NCBI RefSeq assembly: GCF_024462775.1
Contig: NZ_JANGCE010000023.1
Coordinates: 1 to 59,840 of the forward strand
Direction of reading: 5' to 3'
From: Butyricicoccus faecihominis
Lineage (GTDB): Bacteria > Bacillota > Clostridia > Oscillospirales > Butyricicoccaceae
Length of the DNA: 59,840 nucleotides
Shown piece by piece: positions 6,739 through 15,387 of this stretch. A program made the translations under genes and the position numbers. Below the pieces are notes generated by a model. That model was not told the DNA's origin. It saw nothing but the letters and a program-made list of their open reading frames with translations, and did no database searches. Position 1 is the first letter of the stretch. Each line of letters opens with the position of its first letter.

Positions 6739-8578
6739 ACGCTGTTTGGCGCTTTTTTTCGTCCTATTGTCGCTGCTGCCCGCGCCGGTGCGCGCCGCGG
6801 ACGAACTGCCCGCCGAAAAACAGTGCGCGACCGCCGAAGCCCTGACCGAGCTGCTCGCGCGGGACGAGGGCGGCACGATCACCGTCACGGCCGACATCAC
6901 GCTCGCCGATTCGGCTTCGTTAAAGATCGACCTTCAAAATCCCGTCACGGTGGATTTGGGTGAGCATAGCTTGATTCTTCCCGAAAACGCGGCGCTTTCG
7001 CTTTCCGGCCCGGTATCAATTACCGGCTCGGGCGCGCCGCGGCCCCTTATGCAGATCGCGGGCACGCTGACCACGGATGGCGTGACCGTTTATTCCATTG
7101 GCGAGGACACCGTGGCGGTCGCGCTTTCCGGCCCCGCGCTTTCCATACGGAATATGGAAATACGCGCGGAGGGGCGCGGCGCCTGCGCGCTGTCCCTCTC
7201 CGGGAGCAATCAGGCGGACCTGACCCTTTGCCGCGTGTCCGCTTCGGGCGAGGGCGCGGCAGCCTTGCGCGCCGACGTTCCGGTGCGCCTGATCTTCAGC
7301 GAGATACGCAGCGACGGCCTGATTGCGGACGCGCCCGCGCTGACGCTGGACTGCTCCACGGCCGATCCCCTGCCGCCGGACGCGGCGGTGATTGAGCGCC
7401 GTGCTGTGCCGGGCGACCGGCTCACGGAAAACGGGCTTTATCTGAATGCCGGCGCATCGCAGCAGGAGCTTGACGCGCTGCTCGCGAACGCCCTGAACAA
7501 CAGCGCCAGATACGCCCTGTGCGACGTGGAGGACCGCCTTTCCTCCCTCATGTTCTCCGTCCCCGCCCAATGGGAGGGCGCGCCGGACGAGCTTTCCCGC
7601 CCGGGCGTCTACCGCTTGACCGGCAAGCCGCTTGCGCGAACCGTGGGCGGCGTCGAACTGCCGGAGCGTACCGTGCCGCTTTACCTCGTCGATCCGCAAA
7701 AGCCCTACATCCGCGATATCGAGGACGCGGGCGAGGGCGTTTACATCCGTTTTTACCGCGAGATTACCGGCGCGGACCAGCTCACGCTCTACTACTCCGC
7801 GGACGAGGGACGCAGTTGGGAAAACGCCGCCGGGCTGCCCGGCGCGGCGATCACCCCGACCGGGGCGACGCTGGAAGCCCTGCCCCTGCAAAACCACGAC
7901 TATCTGTTCTGCCTGAACGTCTCCGGCGGACCGATGGCGGGCCAGTCCAACCGGATACGCTATTTACATTATGATGATTACCGCTGGAACGGCGGCGGCG
8001 ATTGGGACGGCGGCGACCGCACCGAGCAGGGCGACCTGCCGCCGGCGGATATCATTCCCCCGCCGGTGGAAGCGCCATCCTCCGGGGGGAGCGGCCACAG
8101 CCAGCATAGCGACCCGAAACCGGATTCCGCGCCGCCCTCCCCCGAAACGGAGATTGCGGAGAACATGCCGCCCGTTACCGGAGCGGCCGCCCCGGCCTCC
8201 CCCCTGCCGGACACGGCGCAAGAGCCCGCCCCGGCCCCCGCCGCCGGGGCCGCGCCGTTTGTAAAAGCGCCCGCGCCGGTGATCTTTCCGCCCAAAGCGG
8301 TGCTGGCCGCCCCCGCGCCCCTGCCCGAACCCAACCTGCGGGAAGCGCCCGCCCTGCCCCTGCCCGAACCGCAGCCCGGGCAAGACGACCCGGTGCAGCC
8401 GCCCGCGCCCGACCTGCCCGAGCAGCCGCCGCAAGACGAAGCGGCGAGCGCCCCGCCCGCCCCGGCGCAGCCTGCGCGCGCGCCCGTTCTGGCGGCGCAC
8501 GCGCTCGGCCTTTGCGCGCTGCTTGCCGCCGCCGTGTGCGCCCGCCTTGTCCGACGGAAAGGGGGACGGCGCGCATGA
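6731..8578 (+). CDS. Exported membrane-anchored surface protein with Pro-rich stalk
   Basis: 615 residues. The signal peptide ends near residue 22 (LPAPVRA). The N-terminal third is repetitive beta-rich sequence of beta-helix type (LRADVPVRLIFSEIRSDG). Residues about 325-410 look like a fibronectin-III-like module. About 420-580 is a Pro/Ala-rich stalk, and a C-terminal hydrophobic segment plus RRKGGRRA forms a stop-transfer anchor. There is no LPXTG. It is coupled to the regulator before it (8-base overlap) and the kinase after it (ATGA overlap), which suggests it is a sensory partner of the two-component system. No catalytic motif is seen. Confidence 0.65.
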   Translation: MVKRCLALFFVLLSLLPAPVRAADELPAEKQCATAEALTELLARDEGGTITVTADITLADSASLKIDLQNPVTVDLGEHSLILPENAALSLSGPVSITGSGAPRPLMQIAGTLTTDGVTVYSIGEDTVAVALSGPALSIRNMEIRAEGRGACALSLSGSNQADLTLCRVSASGEGAAALRADVPVRLIFSEIRSDGLIADAPALTLDCSTADPLPPDAAVIERRAVPGDRLTENGLYLNAGASQQELDALLANALNNSARYALCDVEDRLSSLMFSVPAQWEGAPDELSRPGVYRLTGKPLARTVGGVELPERTVPLYLVDPQKPYIRDIEDAGEGVYIRFYREITGADQLTLYYSADEGRSWENAAGLPGAAITPTGATLEALPLQNHDYLFCLNVSGGPMAGQSNRIRYLHYDDYRWNGGGDWDGGDRTEQGDLPPADIIPPPVEAPSSGGSGHSQHSDPKPDSAPPSPETEIAENMPPVTGAAAPASPLPDTAQEPAPAPAAGAAPFVKAPAPVIFPPKAVLAAPAPLPEPNLREAPALPLPEPQPGQDDPVQPPAPDLPEQPPQDEAASAPPAPAQPARAPVLAAHALGLCALLAAAVCARLVRRKGGRRA

Positions 8579-10476
8579 AAAAGACCAAAGCGCTGCCGCT
8601 TGTGCTGGCGGCGTCCGTCCTTTTCAGTTGCCTTGTTTATTACCTGTGTTACCGGCTGGACAACCGCTACACCCAGCCGCGCCCCTACGCGGCGGACGGC
8701 GTGACCGAGCTTGATATGAGCTGGTACGACAGCCACCCCCTTTTCTATCTGGCGGACGGCTGGACCTTTTATCAGGGCGCGCTGCTTACCCCGGACGAGG
8801 CCGCCGCCCGCGCGCCGGACGCGTCCCTTTATCTGGGCCAATACGGCGGCTTCGATCTGGGCGACCCGGCGGCCGATCCGCACGGCGCGGCCACCTATCG
8901 CGCGGTCATCCGGCTGGACGGAAGGCCCCGGCAATTTGCCTTGGAGCTGACCGAAATCCATTCCCGCTGGCGGCTGTGGGTGAATGGGGAGCTGATGCAG
9001 AGCGTGCGCATGGGCGACCAAAACGCCCCCGCGCCGGATAGCCGCATGGTCGCCTTCACCGCGGCGGATCAGATCGAAATCGTGGTACAGGTCGCGGATG
9101 AGACCGGCTTTTACTCCGGCATGGTCACGCCGCCCGCGCTCGGCAGCCCGGAAGCCGTGGGCCGTGTTTCCTCGGCCCGGCTGGCGCTGCACAGCCTGTT
9201 TTGCGGCGCGGCGCTGCTGCAGGCGCTGCTGTGCCTGCTGCTTGGCGCGTCGCGCGGCGCGCGCCCGCCCTATCTGGCGCTCACCCTTTTGTGCGTGTGC
9301 TTTGCCGGTTCCTCGGCTTGGCCGCTCGCGCAGGCGCTCGGCCTGCAAGGCGCCGCGTTTTCGCTGCTGCGGCGGCTGTGCTATTACGGCGTGTTCCCCG
9401 CGCTGCTCTGGGTGCAGGGCGGTTTGTGCCGTCCCCCCAAAAGGGCGCTTTATCCCGCGCTCGCGGCGGGCGGGCTGCTCTGCTTGGGCGTATTATTGCA
9501 GCCGCTGTTTCCGGTGCAAAGCGTCGCGCCGCTGTTTTGGTGGAGCCGCGTGCTCGGCGTGTGGAAATGGCTGGCCGCGGTCTGGCTGCTCGCTACCGCC
9601 GTTTACGCGCTGCGGCGCGGCGCGCGCGGTTCCGCCGCCCTGCTCGCGGGCGGGTGCGTGTTTGCCGCCGCCCTTGTGATGGACCGGCTGCTGCCCCTGC
9701 ACGAACCGATTCTGCTCGGCTGGTTCGTCGAGATCGCGGGCGGACTGCTCATTTTGCTGTATACCGCCTTGATCTGGGGCGATACCATACAGGTTTACCG
9801 GGAAGAAGCCGCGCTGCGCGCGCAAAAGCAGCTTGCGGAAACGCAGCTTGCCGCCCGCGCCGCGCACGCGCGCTTGCAGCGGGGCTATGTGGAGCGGGCG
9901 CGACGCGATCTGCACGAGACCCGCTCCCGCCTGACGCTTATCCGCCATTATCTGGACGAAGGCGCGCTGGACGAGCTGCGCGCCTATCTGGATTCGCTGA
10001 CCCCCGCCAGCGGGCCGAGCGCCGGAACCTACACCGGCAACAGCCTGATGGACGCCATCCTCTCCATCGAACTGGAACAGGCGCGGGCGCACGATACCTA
10101 CGCCGGGCTGGAGCTTTGCCCCCTGCCCGAGACCCTGCCCATCAGGGACGACGACCTGACCTCGCTTTTAATCAACCTGCTGGACAACGCGGTGGAGGCC
10201 GCCGCCCGCCTGCCCGATCCGAGCGACCGCTGGCTCTCCCTCTCTTGTGACACGGAGGGCGGCGCGCTCGTTCTGCGCTGTGTCAACGCCGCGCCGCCGC
10301 CCGACGCGGGGCGCACCAGCAAAGCCGATTTGACCGCGCACGGCTTCGGCCTTTCCATCCTGCGCGAGACCGCCGAAAAATACGGCGGCACGTTTACTTG
10401 GGAGCGCGACGCGGAAGGCTTTCTGGCGGTCCTTTCCCTACCCCTCCCCCCGGGGGCTATGTCCCCTCGAAAATGA
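8575..10476 (+). CDS. 7TM sensor histidine kinase with extracellular jelly-roll-like domain, GHKL type
   Basis: 633 residues. After a signal-anchor (about 5-22), a roughly 190-residue extracytoplasmic domain (FALELTEIHSRWRLWVNG) resembles the 7TMR-DISM extracellular beta-sandwich. It is followed by seven hydrophobic segments (about 207-405), a coiled coil (AALRAQKQLAETQLAARA) and a kinase core. The likely phospho-His is in RRDLHETRSRLTLI, the N box is LLINLLDNAVEAA, and the G box is HGFGLSILRETAEKYGG. The start ATG 8575 overlaps the preceding stop (ATGA). 7TMR-DISM proteins often sense carbohydrates or wall compounds; the ligand here is unknown. It probably phosphorylates the OmpR-type regulator at 6034-6738. 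Confidence 0.8.
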   Translation: MKKTKALPLVLAASVLFSCLVYYLCYRLDNRYTQPRPYAADGVTELDMSWYDSHPLFYLADGWTFYQGALLTPDEAAARAPDASLYLGQYGGFDLGDPAADPHGAATYRAVIRLDGRPRQFALELTEIHSRWRLWVNGELMQSVRMGDQNAPAPDSRMVAFTAADQIEIVVQVADETGFYSGMVTPPALGSPEAVGRVSSARLALHSLFCGAALLQALLCLLLGASRGARPPYLALTLLCVCFAGSSAWPLAQALGLQGAAFSLLRRLCYYGVFPALLWVQGGLCRPPKRALYPALAAGGLLCLGVLLQPLFPVQSVAPLFWWSRVLGVWKWLAAVWLLATAVYALRRGARGSAALLAGGCVFAAALVMDRLLPLHEPILLGWFVEIAGGLLILLYTALIWGDTIQVYREEAALRAQKQLAETQLAARAAHARLQRGYVERARRDLHETRSRLTLIRHYLDEGALDELRAYLDSLTPASGPSAGTYTGNSLMDAILSIELEQARAHDTYAGLELCPLPETLPIRDDDLTSLLINLLDNAVEAAARLPDPSDRWLSLSCDTEGGALVLRCVNAAPPPDAGRTSKADLTAHGFGLSILRETAEKYGGTFTWERDAEGFLAVLSLPLPPGAMSPRK

Positions 10477-10582
10477 AATTTTCTTCATTTTCGCGCCGTG
10501 GGCCAAAAACTGTGTTATACTGTGTGCGAGCAAGAAAACACCGGCTTCCCGCTATACGCGGGCGGCCGGTGCTTTCGTTTTT
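10468..10582 (+). promoter_or_regulatory. Hairpins and putative leader promoter ahead of the SLH gene
   Basis: A 10-bp dyad (10468-10493) overlaps the kinase stop. A TATACT box (10516-10521) lacks a clear -35. It is followed by a GC hairpin with outer arms 10539-10545 / 10565-10571 and a CTTTCGTTTTT tract, which looks like an intrinsic terminator. The hairpin lies between the only promoter-like box and the next start (10628), so it could be either the operon terminator or an attenuator. Confidence 0.4.
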
Positions 10583-10627
10583 CAAGGGGGCTTTTCCCCT
10601 GCCGATTTTAAAGGAGGGTACCTTATT

Positions 10628-13237
10628 ATGACACACCGATCCCATCTGTTCAAACGCTGGGCGGCGGCGCTGCTTTCCGCCTGCCTGCTGCTGACACTGC
10701 TGCCCACGGCCGCGCTGGCGGAGGATACCCCGCTTGTGGTGCACCACGGAGATACCATACAAAACGACACGGGCGAGTCCATGGAGGTGGTCTGCGGAAC
10801 GGACAACCTGCCCTACACCATCCCGGCGGGCGGCAAATTCGTCTACGTCGAGCTGGGAAGCGGGCTGCAAACCTACGAAGTTGCGGACGATGTGACATGC
10901 GTCCTCGCCACCTCGCGGGGCGAGGAGGTCAAAGGCAGGGTGACGTTCCATGGAAATGAACCTGTTGATCTGACCGCTTACAACCTAAGGCAGCGCGGAG
11001 ATGAGAATAGCGGTAATGGTAATTTTATTGCCGGTCTCGATCTGCCGCCGCGCAGCAGTTTGACTATTCAGGGCGATTGCGCGTTCTACGGCCCCACTTC
11101 CACTGACCCTAGGTTTTGGTCTGTAGGCCTTATGGGAACGTTTCTCACCCTGACTGTTGAGCCGAACGCCTCTCTGACCGCCATTGGTGGTCACAGTTCC
11201 TACGCCCACTTTGGCATGTTTATCAACGGTTCTCTTTCACTTGTCAATAACGGCAGAATCGAGTGCTATGGCTGCGATCCCGCTGCCGGCGCGGTTTGGG
11301 AAAACAATTGCGGGATCAATATACACCCTGAGGAGGGCAAGCCTGCAAGCCTAATCGTTTCCGGCTCTGGCACACTGACGTGTCTGGGTGGTCGGGGCAT
11401 AGCTATGGATGTCTTTCAACGCACGCCCGGTACGGTATCGCTGGAAGGCGGCAGCGTGACCGCAATCGGCCGTGCGAATGGCATCTCAACCAACAGCGGC
11501 GCCGTCACGGTCGCCGCAGGCGTGAACGCGCGGGTCATCGGCGGTGTGGACGGCACGGTAGAGGGCGACACGAGCGGCCTGACCGTGATCGACCAAGCGC
11601 TGGACAAGATCATTAGCGCGGAGGACGCGCTCGACCTTACCGGCGAAACAGCGGAAAAAATCTTTCTGGTCGAAATGCCGGAATACGACGGATCGCCTTC
11701 CTATCCCGGCACGGTCCATTGGACGCCCGCCGCGGACGGCGCGCACGCGAAGCTATCGGTCACCGCCTTTGCGCCGGACGATTGGAATCAGGGCCTATAT
11801 CTCGCGGGCGGCGTATCTCTGCCGGAAAACACGGCTGTCGATATCGAGCTGTCCGCGAATAGCGCCTTGGAAAACAGCGAAGGCGACGCGGTCCACGCGC
11901 CGGGCGGCGCGCTGACCTTCCATACCGATTATCTGGAAACCGACCCCGATAATTCTCTCCGGCCTTCGATCCGGGGACTGACCGCCGCGTCCGCCACGTT
12001 CACCGGCGGCGATTTTTCCACTTACGGCAAGCTGGATGCGCCCGTGACCGTCACCGGCGACGCGGGCAATGTGGCAATGCAGGGCGGAGAAACACCGGAA
12101 GGGACGGTTTCACCCGTACCGAAGGGGCTTACCATTATCCCCTCCTCGAATACGCACGCCGAGCTGTACACGCTGGACCGTGACACGGAAGCGCGCGCCT
12201 TTTCCTATAGGCACCTTGCCGGCAGCCCGTCCAACAGCACGATCACCTACGCGGGCAGCGAATCCTATTTGTTCGCCGCCATCGTCCCCGGCGCGGCGGA
12301 GGAAGAGCACCACGGCTCCTCTTCGGGCGGCGGCACGCCCACCTACGCGGTCGTCTACCACGCGAACTATGCGAACGGCCCGGCGGATGTGCGCGACAGC
12401 GGCCACCGTTCGGGCGCGTCGGTAACGCTCAAGGCGGCCGATCTGTTTCAAGCGCCGGAAGGCAAGACCTTCGCGGGCTGGGCCGAAAGCGCGAGCGGCG
12501 CGGTAAAGTACAAGGCGGGCGAAAGCATCAAAATGCCCGCGAAAACGCTCGACCTGTACGCGGTGTGGAACGCGAAGGGAACGGCCCCCGGGCTAAACCG
12601 AGAGGACCATATCGCCTATCTGAGCGGCTACCCGGACGGCTCGGTCCGGCCCGAAGCGAACATCACCCGCGAGGAGGTAGCGGCCATTTTCTACCGCCTG
12701 TTGGATGACGCGACGCGCGACGCATACCATACCACGTCCAGCCCGTTCCCGGACGTTGCAAGCAGCCGGTGGAGCGCCGAAGCGATCGCCACCCTCGCAA
12801 ACGCGGGCATTTTGAAGGGCGAAAAGGACGGTAAATTCTACCCCGAGCGCCCGATTACCCGCGCCGAGTTCGCCGCCATCGCCGCCCGGTTCGATCCCTC
12901 CGACTACGACGGCGCGGACCAATTCCCCGACATTGCGAACCATTGGGCTAAAAATGAGATAAACCACGCATATATGCGTGGTTGGGTCAGGGGTACCCCT
13001 GACGGCCGATTTGAGCCCGACCGGTACATCACCCGCGCCGAAGCGGTCACCCTCGTCAACCGCGTGCTGAACCGCGCGCCCGAAGCGGCAAGCGACCTGC
13101 TGCCCGGCATGAAAACCTTTACGGACAACACGGACGCCGCGCGCTGGTACTACCTCGATATTCAGGAAGCCGCGAACGCCCACGATTACGACCGCAAGGC
13201 CGACGGCGTTCACGAAAAGTGGACGGCCCTGCGCTAA
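10628..13237 (+). CDS. S-layer-homology surface protein with beta-helix region
   Basis: 869 residues. The signal peptide ends at about 31 (LPTAALA). The long beta-rich region contains repeated glycine/turn motifs (SLEGGSVTAIG). A Listeria-Bacteroides-type repeat (KTFAGWAES to LDLYAVW) lies at about 570-650. Three SLH domains follow at the C-terminus (about 655-855; ITREEVAAIFYR, ITRAEFAAIAAR, ITRAEAVTLVNR), which bind pyruvylated wall polymers. The start follows AAGGAGGG. A segment at about 10950-11400 is visibly lower in GC than its flanks, suggesting an exchanged module. It is adjacent to the 6034-10476 signalling operon and may be its target or co-sensor. Confidence 0.85.
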   Translation: MTHRSHLFKRWAAALLSACLLLTLLPTAALAEDTPLVVHHGDTIQNDTGESMEVVCGTDNLPYTIPAGGKFVYVELGSGLQTYEVADDVTCVLATSRGEEVKGRVTFHGNEPVDLTAYNLRQRGDENSGNGNFIAGLDLPPRSSLTIQGDCAFYGPTSTDPRFWSVGLMGTFLTLTVEPNASLTAIGGHSSYAHFGMFINGSLSLVNNGRIECYGCDPAAGAVWENNCGINIHPEEGKPASLIVSGSGTLTCLGGRGIAMDVFQRTPGTVSLEGGSVTAIGRANGISTNSGAVTVAAGVNARVIGGVDGTVEGDTSGLTVIDQALDKIISAEDALDLTGETAEKIFLVEMPEYDGSPSYPGTVHWTPAADGAHAKLSVTAFAPDDWNQGLYLAGGVSLPENTAVDIELSANSALENSEGDAVHAPGGALTFHTDYLETDPDNSLRPSIRGLTAASATFTGGDFSTYGKLDAPVTVTGDAGNVAMQGGETPEGTVSPVPKGLTIIPSSNTHAELYTLDRDTEARAFSYRHLAGSPSNSTITYAGSESYLFAAIVPGAAEEEHHGSSSGGGTPTYAVVYHANYANGPADVRDSGHRSGASVTLKAADLFQAPEGKTFAGWAESASGAVKYKAGESIKMPAKTLDLYAVWNAKGTAPGLNREDHIAYLSGYPDGSVRPEANITREEVAAIFYRLLDDATRDAYHTTSSPFPDVASSRWSAEAIATLANAGILKGEKDGKFYPERPITRAEFAAIAARFDPSDYDGADQFPDIANHWAKNEINHAYMRGWVRGTPDGRFEPDRYITRAEAVTLVNRVLNRAPEAASDLLPGMKTFTDNTDAARWYYLDIQEAANAHDYDRKADGVHEKWTALR

Positions 13238-13254
13238 CCCAAACCCGGATCAAC

Positions 13255-13292
13255 AGGGGGCTGCGATGAAACGCGTTTCGTCGCAGCCCCCT
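13255..13292 (+). terminator. Terminator of the SLH gene
   Basis: Nearly perfect 18-bp inverted repeat (gggggctgcga...tcgcagccccc) directly after the SLH stop, followed by TTCTT. Confidence 0.75.
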
Positions 13293-13300
13293 TCTTGCAG

Positions 13301-13338
13301 AAAAAACGCCCCGGCGCGTTGTATCAAAACGCGCCGGG
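13301..13338 (-). terminator. Terminator of the AbrB-like gene
   Basis: Perfect 11-bp stem 13310-13320 / 13328-13338. Read on the minus strand it is followed by GCGTTTTTT. It is head-to-head with the SLH terminator. Confidence 0.85.
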
Positions 13339-13361
13339 ACGATGATTGGTTTGCAATGGAA

Positions 13362-13604
13362 TCACGCTTCTTTTATCTTTTTCAAGCAGCGCTTGCAAAG
13401 GTACTTTCCTTTATAATGCGTCACCTTGTCCGCGTTTCCGCAAAAGATGCAGCCCGGCTGGTACTTCTTTAAAATGACCCGGTTATCATCCACGAAGATC
13501 TCAAGCGCGTCCTTGATCTCGATCCCCATGGTTCGGCGCAGCTCAATCGGCAGGACAACGCGGCCCAGCTCGTCCAGCTTTCTTGTCATTCCGGTTGCTT
13601 TCAT
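13362..13604 (-). CDS. AbrB/SpoVT-like transition regulator with zinc ribbon
   Basis: 80 residues. The N-terminal swapped-hairpin DNA-binding domain (KLDELGRVVLPIELRRTMGI) is the AbrB signature. The C-terminal 30 residues hold C52-x2-C55 and C70-x2-C73 (CIFCGN, YLCKRC), a predicted zinc ribbon not present in Bacillus AbrB but seen in many clostridial relatives. It is monocistronic, with its own promoter at 13659-13687 and a strong terminator. Likely role: global control at growth transition or sporulation; targets unknown. Confidence 0.88.
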   Translation of the reverse strand: MKATGMTRKLDELGRVVLPIELRRTMGIEIKDALEIFVDDNRVILKKYQPGCIFCGNADKVTHYKGKYLCKRCLKKIKEA

Positions 13605-13658
13605 AATCCTGTATCCCTTCTCCCAGCTAACTTTTACACTGCTTACACTATATTACAG

Positions 13659-13687
13659 ATTATACCATGCACAATCTTCCAAATCAA
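13659..13687 (-). promoter_or_regulatory. Promoter of the AbrB-like gene
   Basis: Minus strand TTGATT (13682-13687), 17-base spacer, perfect TATAAT (13659-13664), about 55 bases upstream of the ATG. Confidence 0.7.
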
Positions 13688-13742
13688 TAGCTTTTTATCA
13701 TTTCTTCGACAAAAAAATCAAGCACATCGCCGTATCACGAGC

Positions 13743-13782
13743 AACGGGACGCCGCAAATGGCGCGGCGTCCCGTTAATTTTT
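13743..13782. terminator. Hairpin between the LytTR and AbrB-like genes
   Basis: 13-bp perfect stem 13743-13755 / 13763-13775. The T run (AATTTTTTA) follows on the plus strand, although the adjacent gene ending here is on the minus strand. It may terminate both directions. Confidence 0.55.
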
Positions 13783-13788
13783 TATTCG

Positions 13789-14310
13789 TCAATCGTGCTT
13801 TTTCGTCTTTGCCGCTTTGCTCCATGCCAAGAATTCGGCATAGTATTTGCGCGAAATCGCCAAAATCGACCCATCATCCAGATGCACGCCGTCCAGCGAG
13901 ACCGAGGCGACATGCGCCATATTCACAAAGGTGGATTTGCTGATTTGGAAAAACAGGCGCCGGTCGAGCAACGGGGCCAGCGCGGCCCGCGCTGAAATGC
14001 GCATGGTGCGGCTGACCAGCGTTTCCCCCGTCGTCAGCGTTGCGTATAGGTGGTGATCCGCCGAGCGAAAATAGCGGATCTGCGGCAAGCGGAGCAGGTG
14101 TGTTTTCAGCCGCGTGCGGAATGGGAACGCATTGATACGACCGGCCACATCCCGCGCCGCCGCTCCGCAAATAGCGGCGGAAAGCTCCTGCTCGGTCGCG
14201 CAGTGTATCAAGTTGATATCCGCGCCTTCAAAGGCGTGTACCGCCTGACTGGCCAGCTCCTGTACCCGTCGTGAATCAAGCGGCGCCCCCTCGTACAGAA
14301 CAACCTCCAT
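13789..14310 (-). CDS. Orphan LytTR-domain DNA-binding protein (no receiver)
   Basis: 173 residues from ATG 14310, eight bases after GAGAGGA; a TTG nine codons upstream is less likely. The C-terminal 100 residues form a LytTR domain (YFRSADHHLYATLTTG, FFQISKSTFVNMAHV, LDDGSILAISRKYYAEF). The N-terminal 70 residues lack a receiver aspartate and resemble the short N-terminal regions of LytTR-only regulators. It is divergent from the LytTR regulator/kinase pair at 14635-16678, and the shared upstream region carries a direct repeat of the kind LytTR proteins bind. Likely a transcription factor controlled by level or by protein partner. Confidence 0.82.
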   Translation of the reverse strand: MEVVLYEGAPLDSRRVQELASQAVHAFEGADINLIHCATEQELSAAICGAAARDVAGRINAFPFRTRLKTHLLRLPQIRYFRSADHHLYATLTTGETLVSRTMRISARAALAPLLDRRLFFQISKSTFVNMAHVASVSLDGVHLDDGSILAISRKYYAEFLAWSKAAKTKKHD

Positions 14311-14365
14311 GTCTTTATTCCTCTCTTTTACCGCCAATTTTCGCGGTATTTCTCCGTTTGATTTA

Positions 14366-14430
14366 ATTGTACCGTAAAATAGCCCTTTTTTCGCATCATC
14401 TTCTGTGAAAGCTCGACATTTTCTGTGATA
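14366..14430. promoter_or_regulatory. Divergent region with LytTR-type direct repeat
   Basis: The word CATYTTCTGTGAWA occurs at 14397-14410 and 14417-14430, 20 bases apart on the same helix face, the usual arrangement for LytTR binding. A minus-strand -10-like TACAAT (14366-14371) serves the orphan LytTR gene. The 324-base divergent gap holds no gene. Confidence 0.5.
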
Positions 14431-14539
14431 TTGCGTTACTTTTCGCCATTTTCCGGTGTTTTATCATTTTTTTCGTAAAATTTTCCGACCCGAAAAGCAG
14501 CACTTTGCCCACAAAAGGCCTTGTTTACACATATCCAGT

Positions 14540-14568
14540 TTTACTTTTTTGCCAGTTCAGTGTACACT
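14540..14568 (+). promoter_or_regulatory. Promoter of the LytTR regulator/kinase operon
   Basis: TTTACT (14540-14545), 17 bases, TACACT (14563-14568), 66 bases ahead of the ATG at 14635. Confidence 0.5.
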
Positions 14569-14634
14569 ATATGCGAGAGGATTTGGCGCTTTTTTTACAG
14601 GCTGCCATATCATGAAAAGACAGGAGACCAAACC

Positions 14635-15387
14635 ATGCTACATATCGCCATATGTGAAGACACCTTGGCGGATGCCGAACGGACCCGTGGCCTGCTGACG
14701 CGCTACGGACAAGCGCGCCCCCATCTTCAGGTGCAATTTCAGCATTTCCAGACCGGCCGCGTGCTGCTCGACGCGTTGCAGCGCGGCGCGCATTTCGACC
14801 TTTACCTGCTGGACATGCTGCTGCCCGATACGGATGGTATCGATCTGGCCCGCGCGCTGGCGCGCACCGGCAAAAACCACACTGTTATTTACCTGACGGT
14901 ATCGCGCGAATACGCGGTGGAAGCGTTCAGCGTGCGCGCGGCGAACTATCTGATCAAGCCTGTCGACCAAAACACGATGTTTGCCGCGCTGGACGAGGTA
15001 GTCGCCCATCTAGGCGCGCAGATCGACACCTGCGCCACGGTGCGCGCTCTGATGGGCGATATGCGCGTGGCGCTGAGCGACATCGTTTTTGTCGAAGTGA
15101 CCGGTCACGTGTTCCACTACCATATGCAAAGCGGGGAGACGATCCAAAGCAAGGTGCTGCGTATCCCCTTCAACGAAGTGCTGGCCGAGCTGATCGCGGA
15201 CAAGCGGTTTTTGCGGCCGCACCAATCTTATTTGGTCAACGCCGCACATGTGCTGCATTTTTCGCCGCACGAACTGGTTTTGGACGATGGATCGCAGGTC
15301 CCCATCTCCCGTTTGCGGATGGGCGAAGTGCGCCGCGCCTACATGGACTTCTTAAATTCAGGGCGGGGTGCTGATGGAATCCTTTGA
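14635..15387 (+). CDS. LytTR-family response regulator (AgrA/ComE-like)
   Basis: 250 residues, ATG 14635 after CAGGAGA. Receiver residues E8/D9, D60 (LYLLDMLLPD) and the lysine in NYLIKPVD are present. The LytTR domain covers about 145-245 (LRPHQSYLVNAAHVLHF, LDDGSQVPISRLR). It overlaps the kinase gene by 14 bases. This is the AgrA-type output of a quorum- or peptide-sensing pair, but no peptide-precursor or AgrB-like protease gene lies beside it. Confidence 0.9.
   Translation: MLHIAICEDTLADAERTRGLLTRYGQARPHLQVQFQHFQTGRVLLDALQRGAHFDLYLLDMLLPDTDGIDLARALARTGKNHTVIYLTVSREYAVEAFSVRAANYLIKPVDQNTMFAALDEVVAHLGAQIDTCATVRALMGDMRVALSDIVFVEVTGHVFHYHMQSGETIQSKVLRIPFNEVLAELIADKRFLRPHQSYLVNAAHVLHFSPHELVLDDGSQVPISRLRMGEVRRAYMDFLNSGRGADGIL

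Noticed and set aside
7978-9348. 456-codon open frame on the minus strand opposite the surface-protein and kinase genes
   Set aside because: High GC gives long antisense frames. It is Arg/Gly/Ala-rich, lacks a ribosome site, and lies opposite two clear, overlapping genes.
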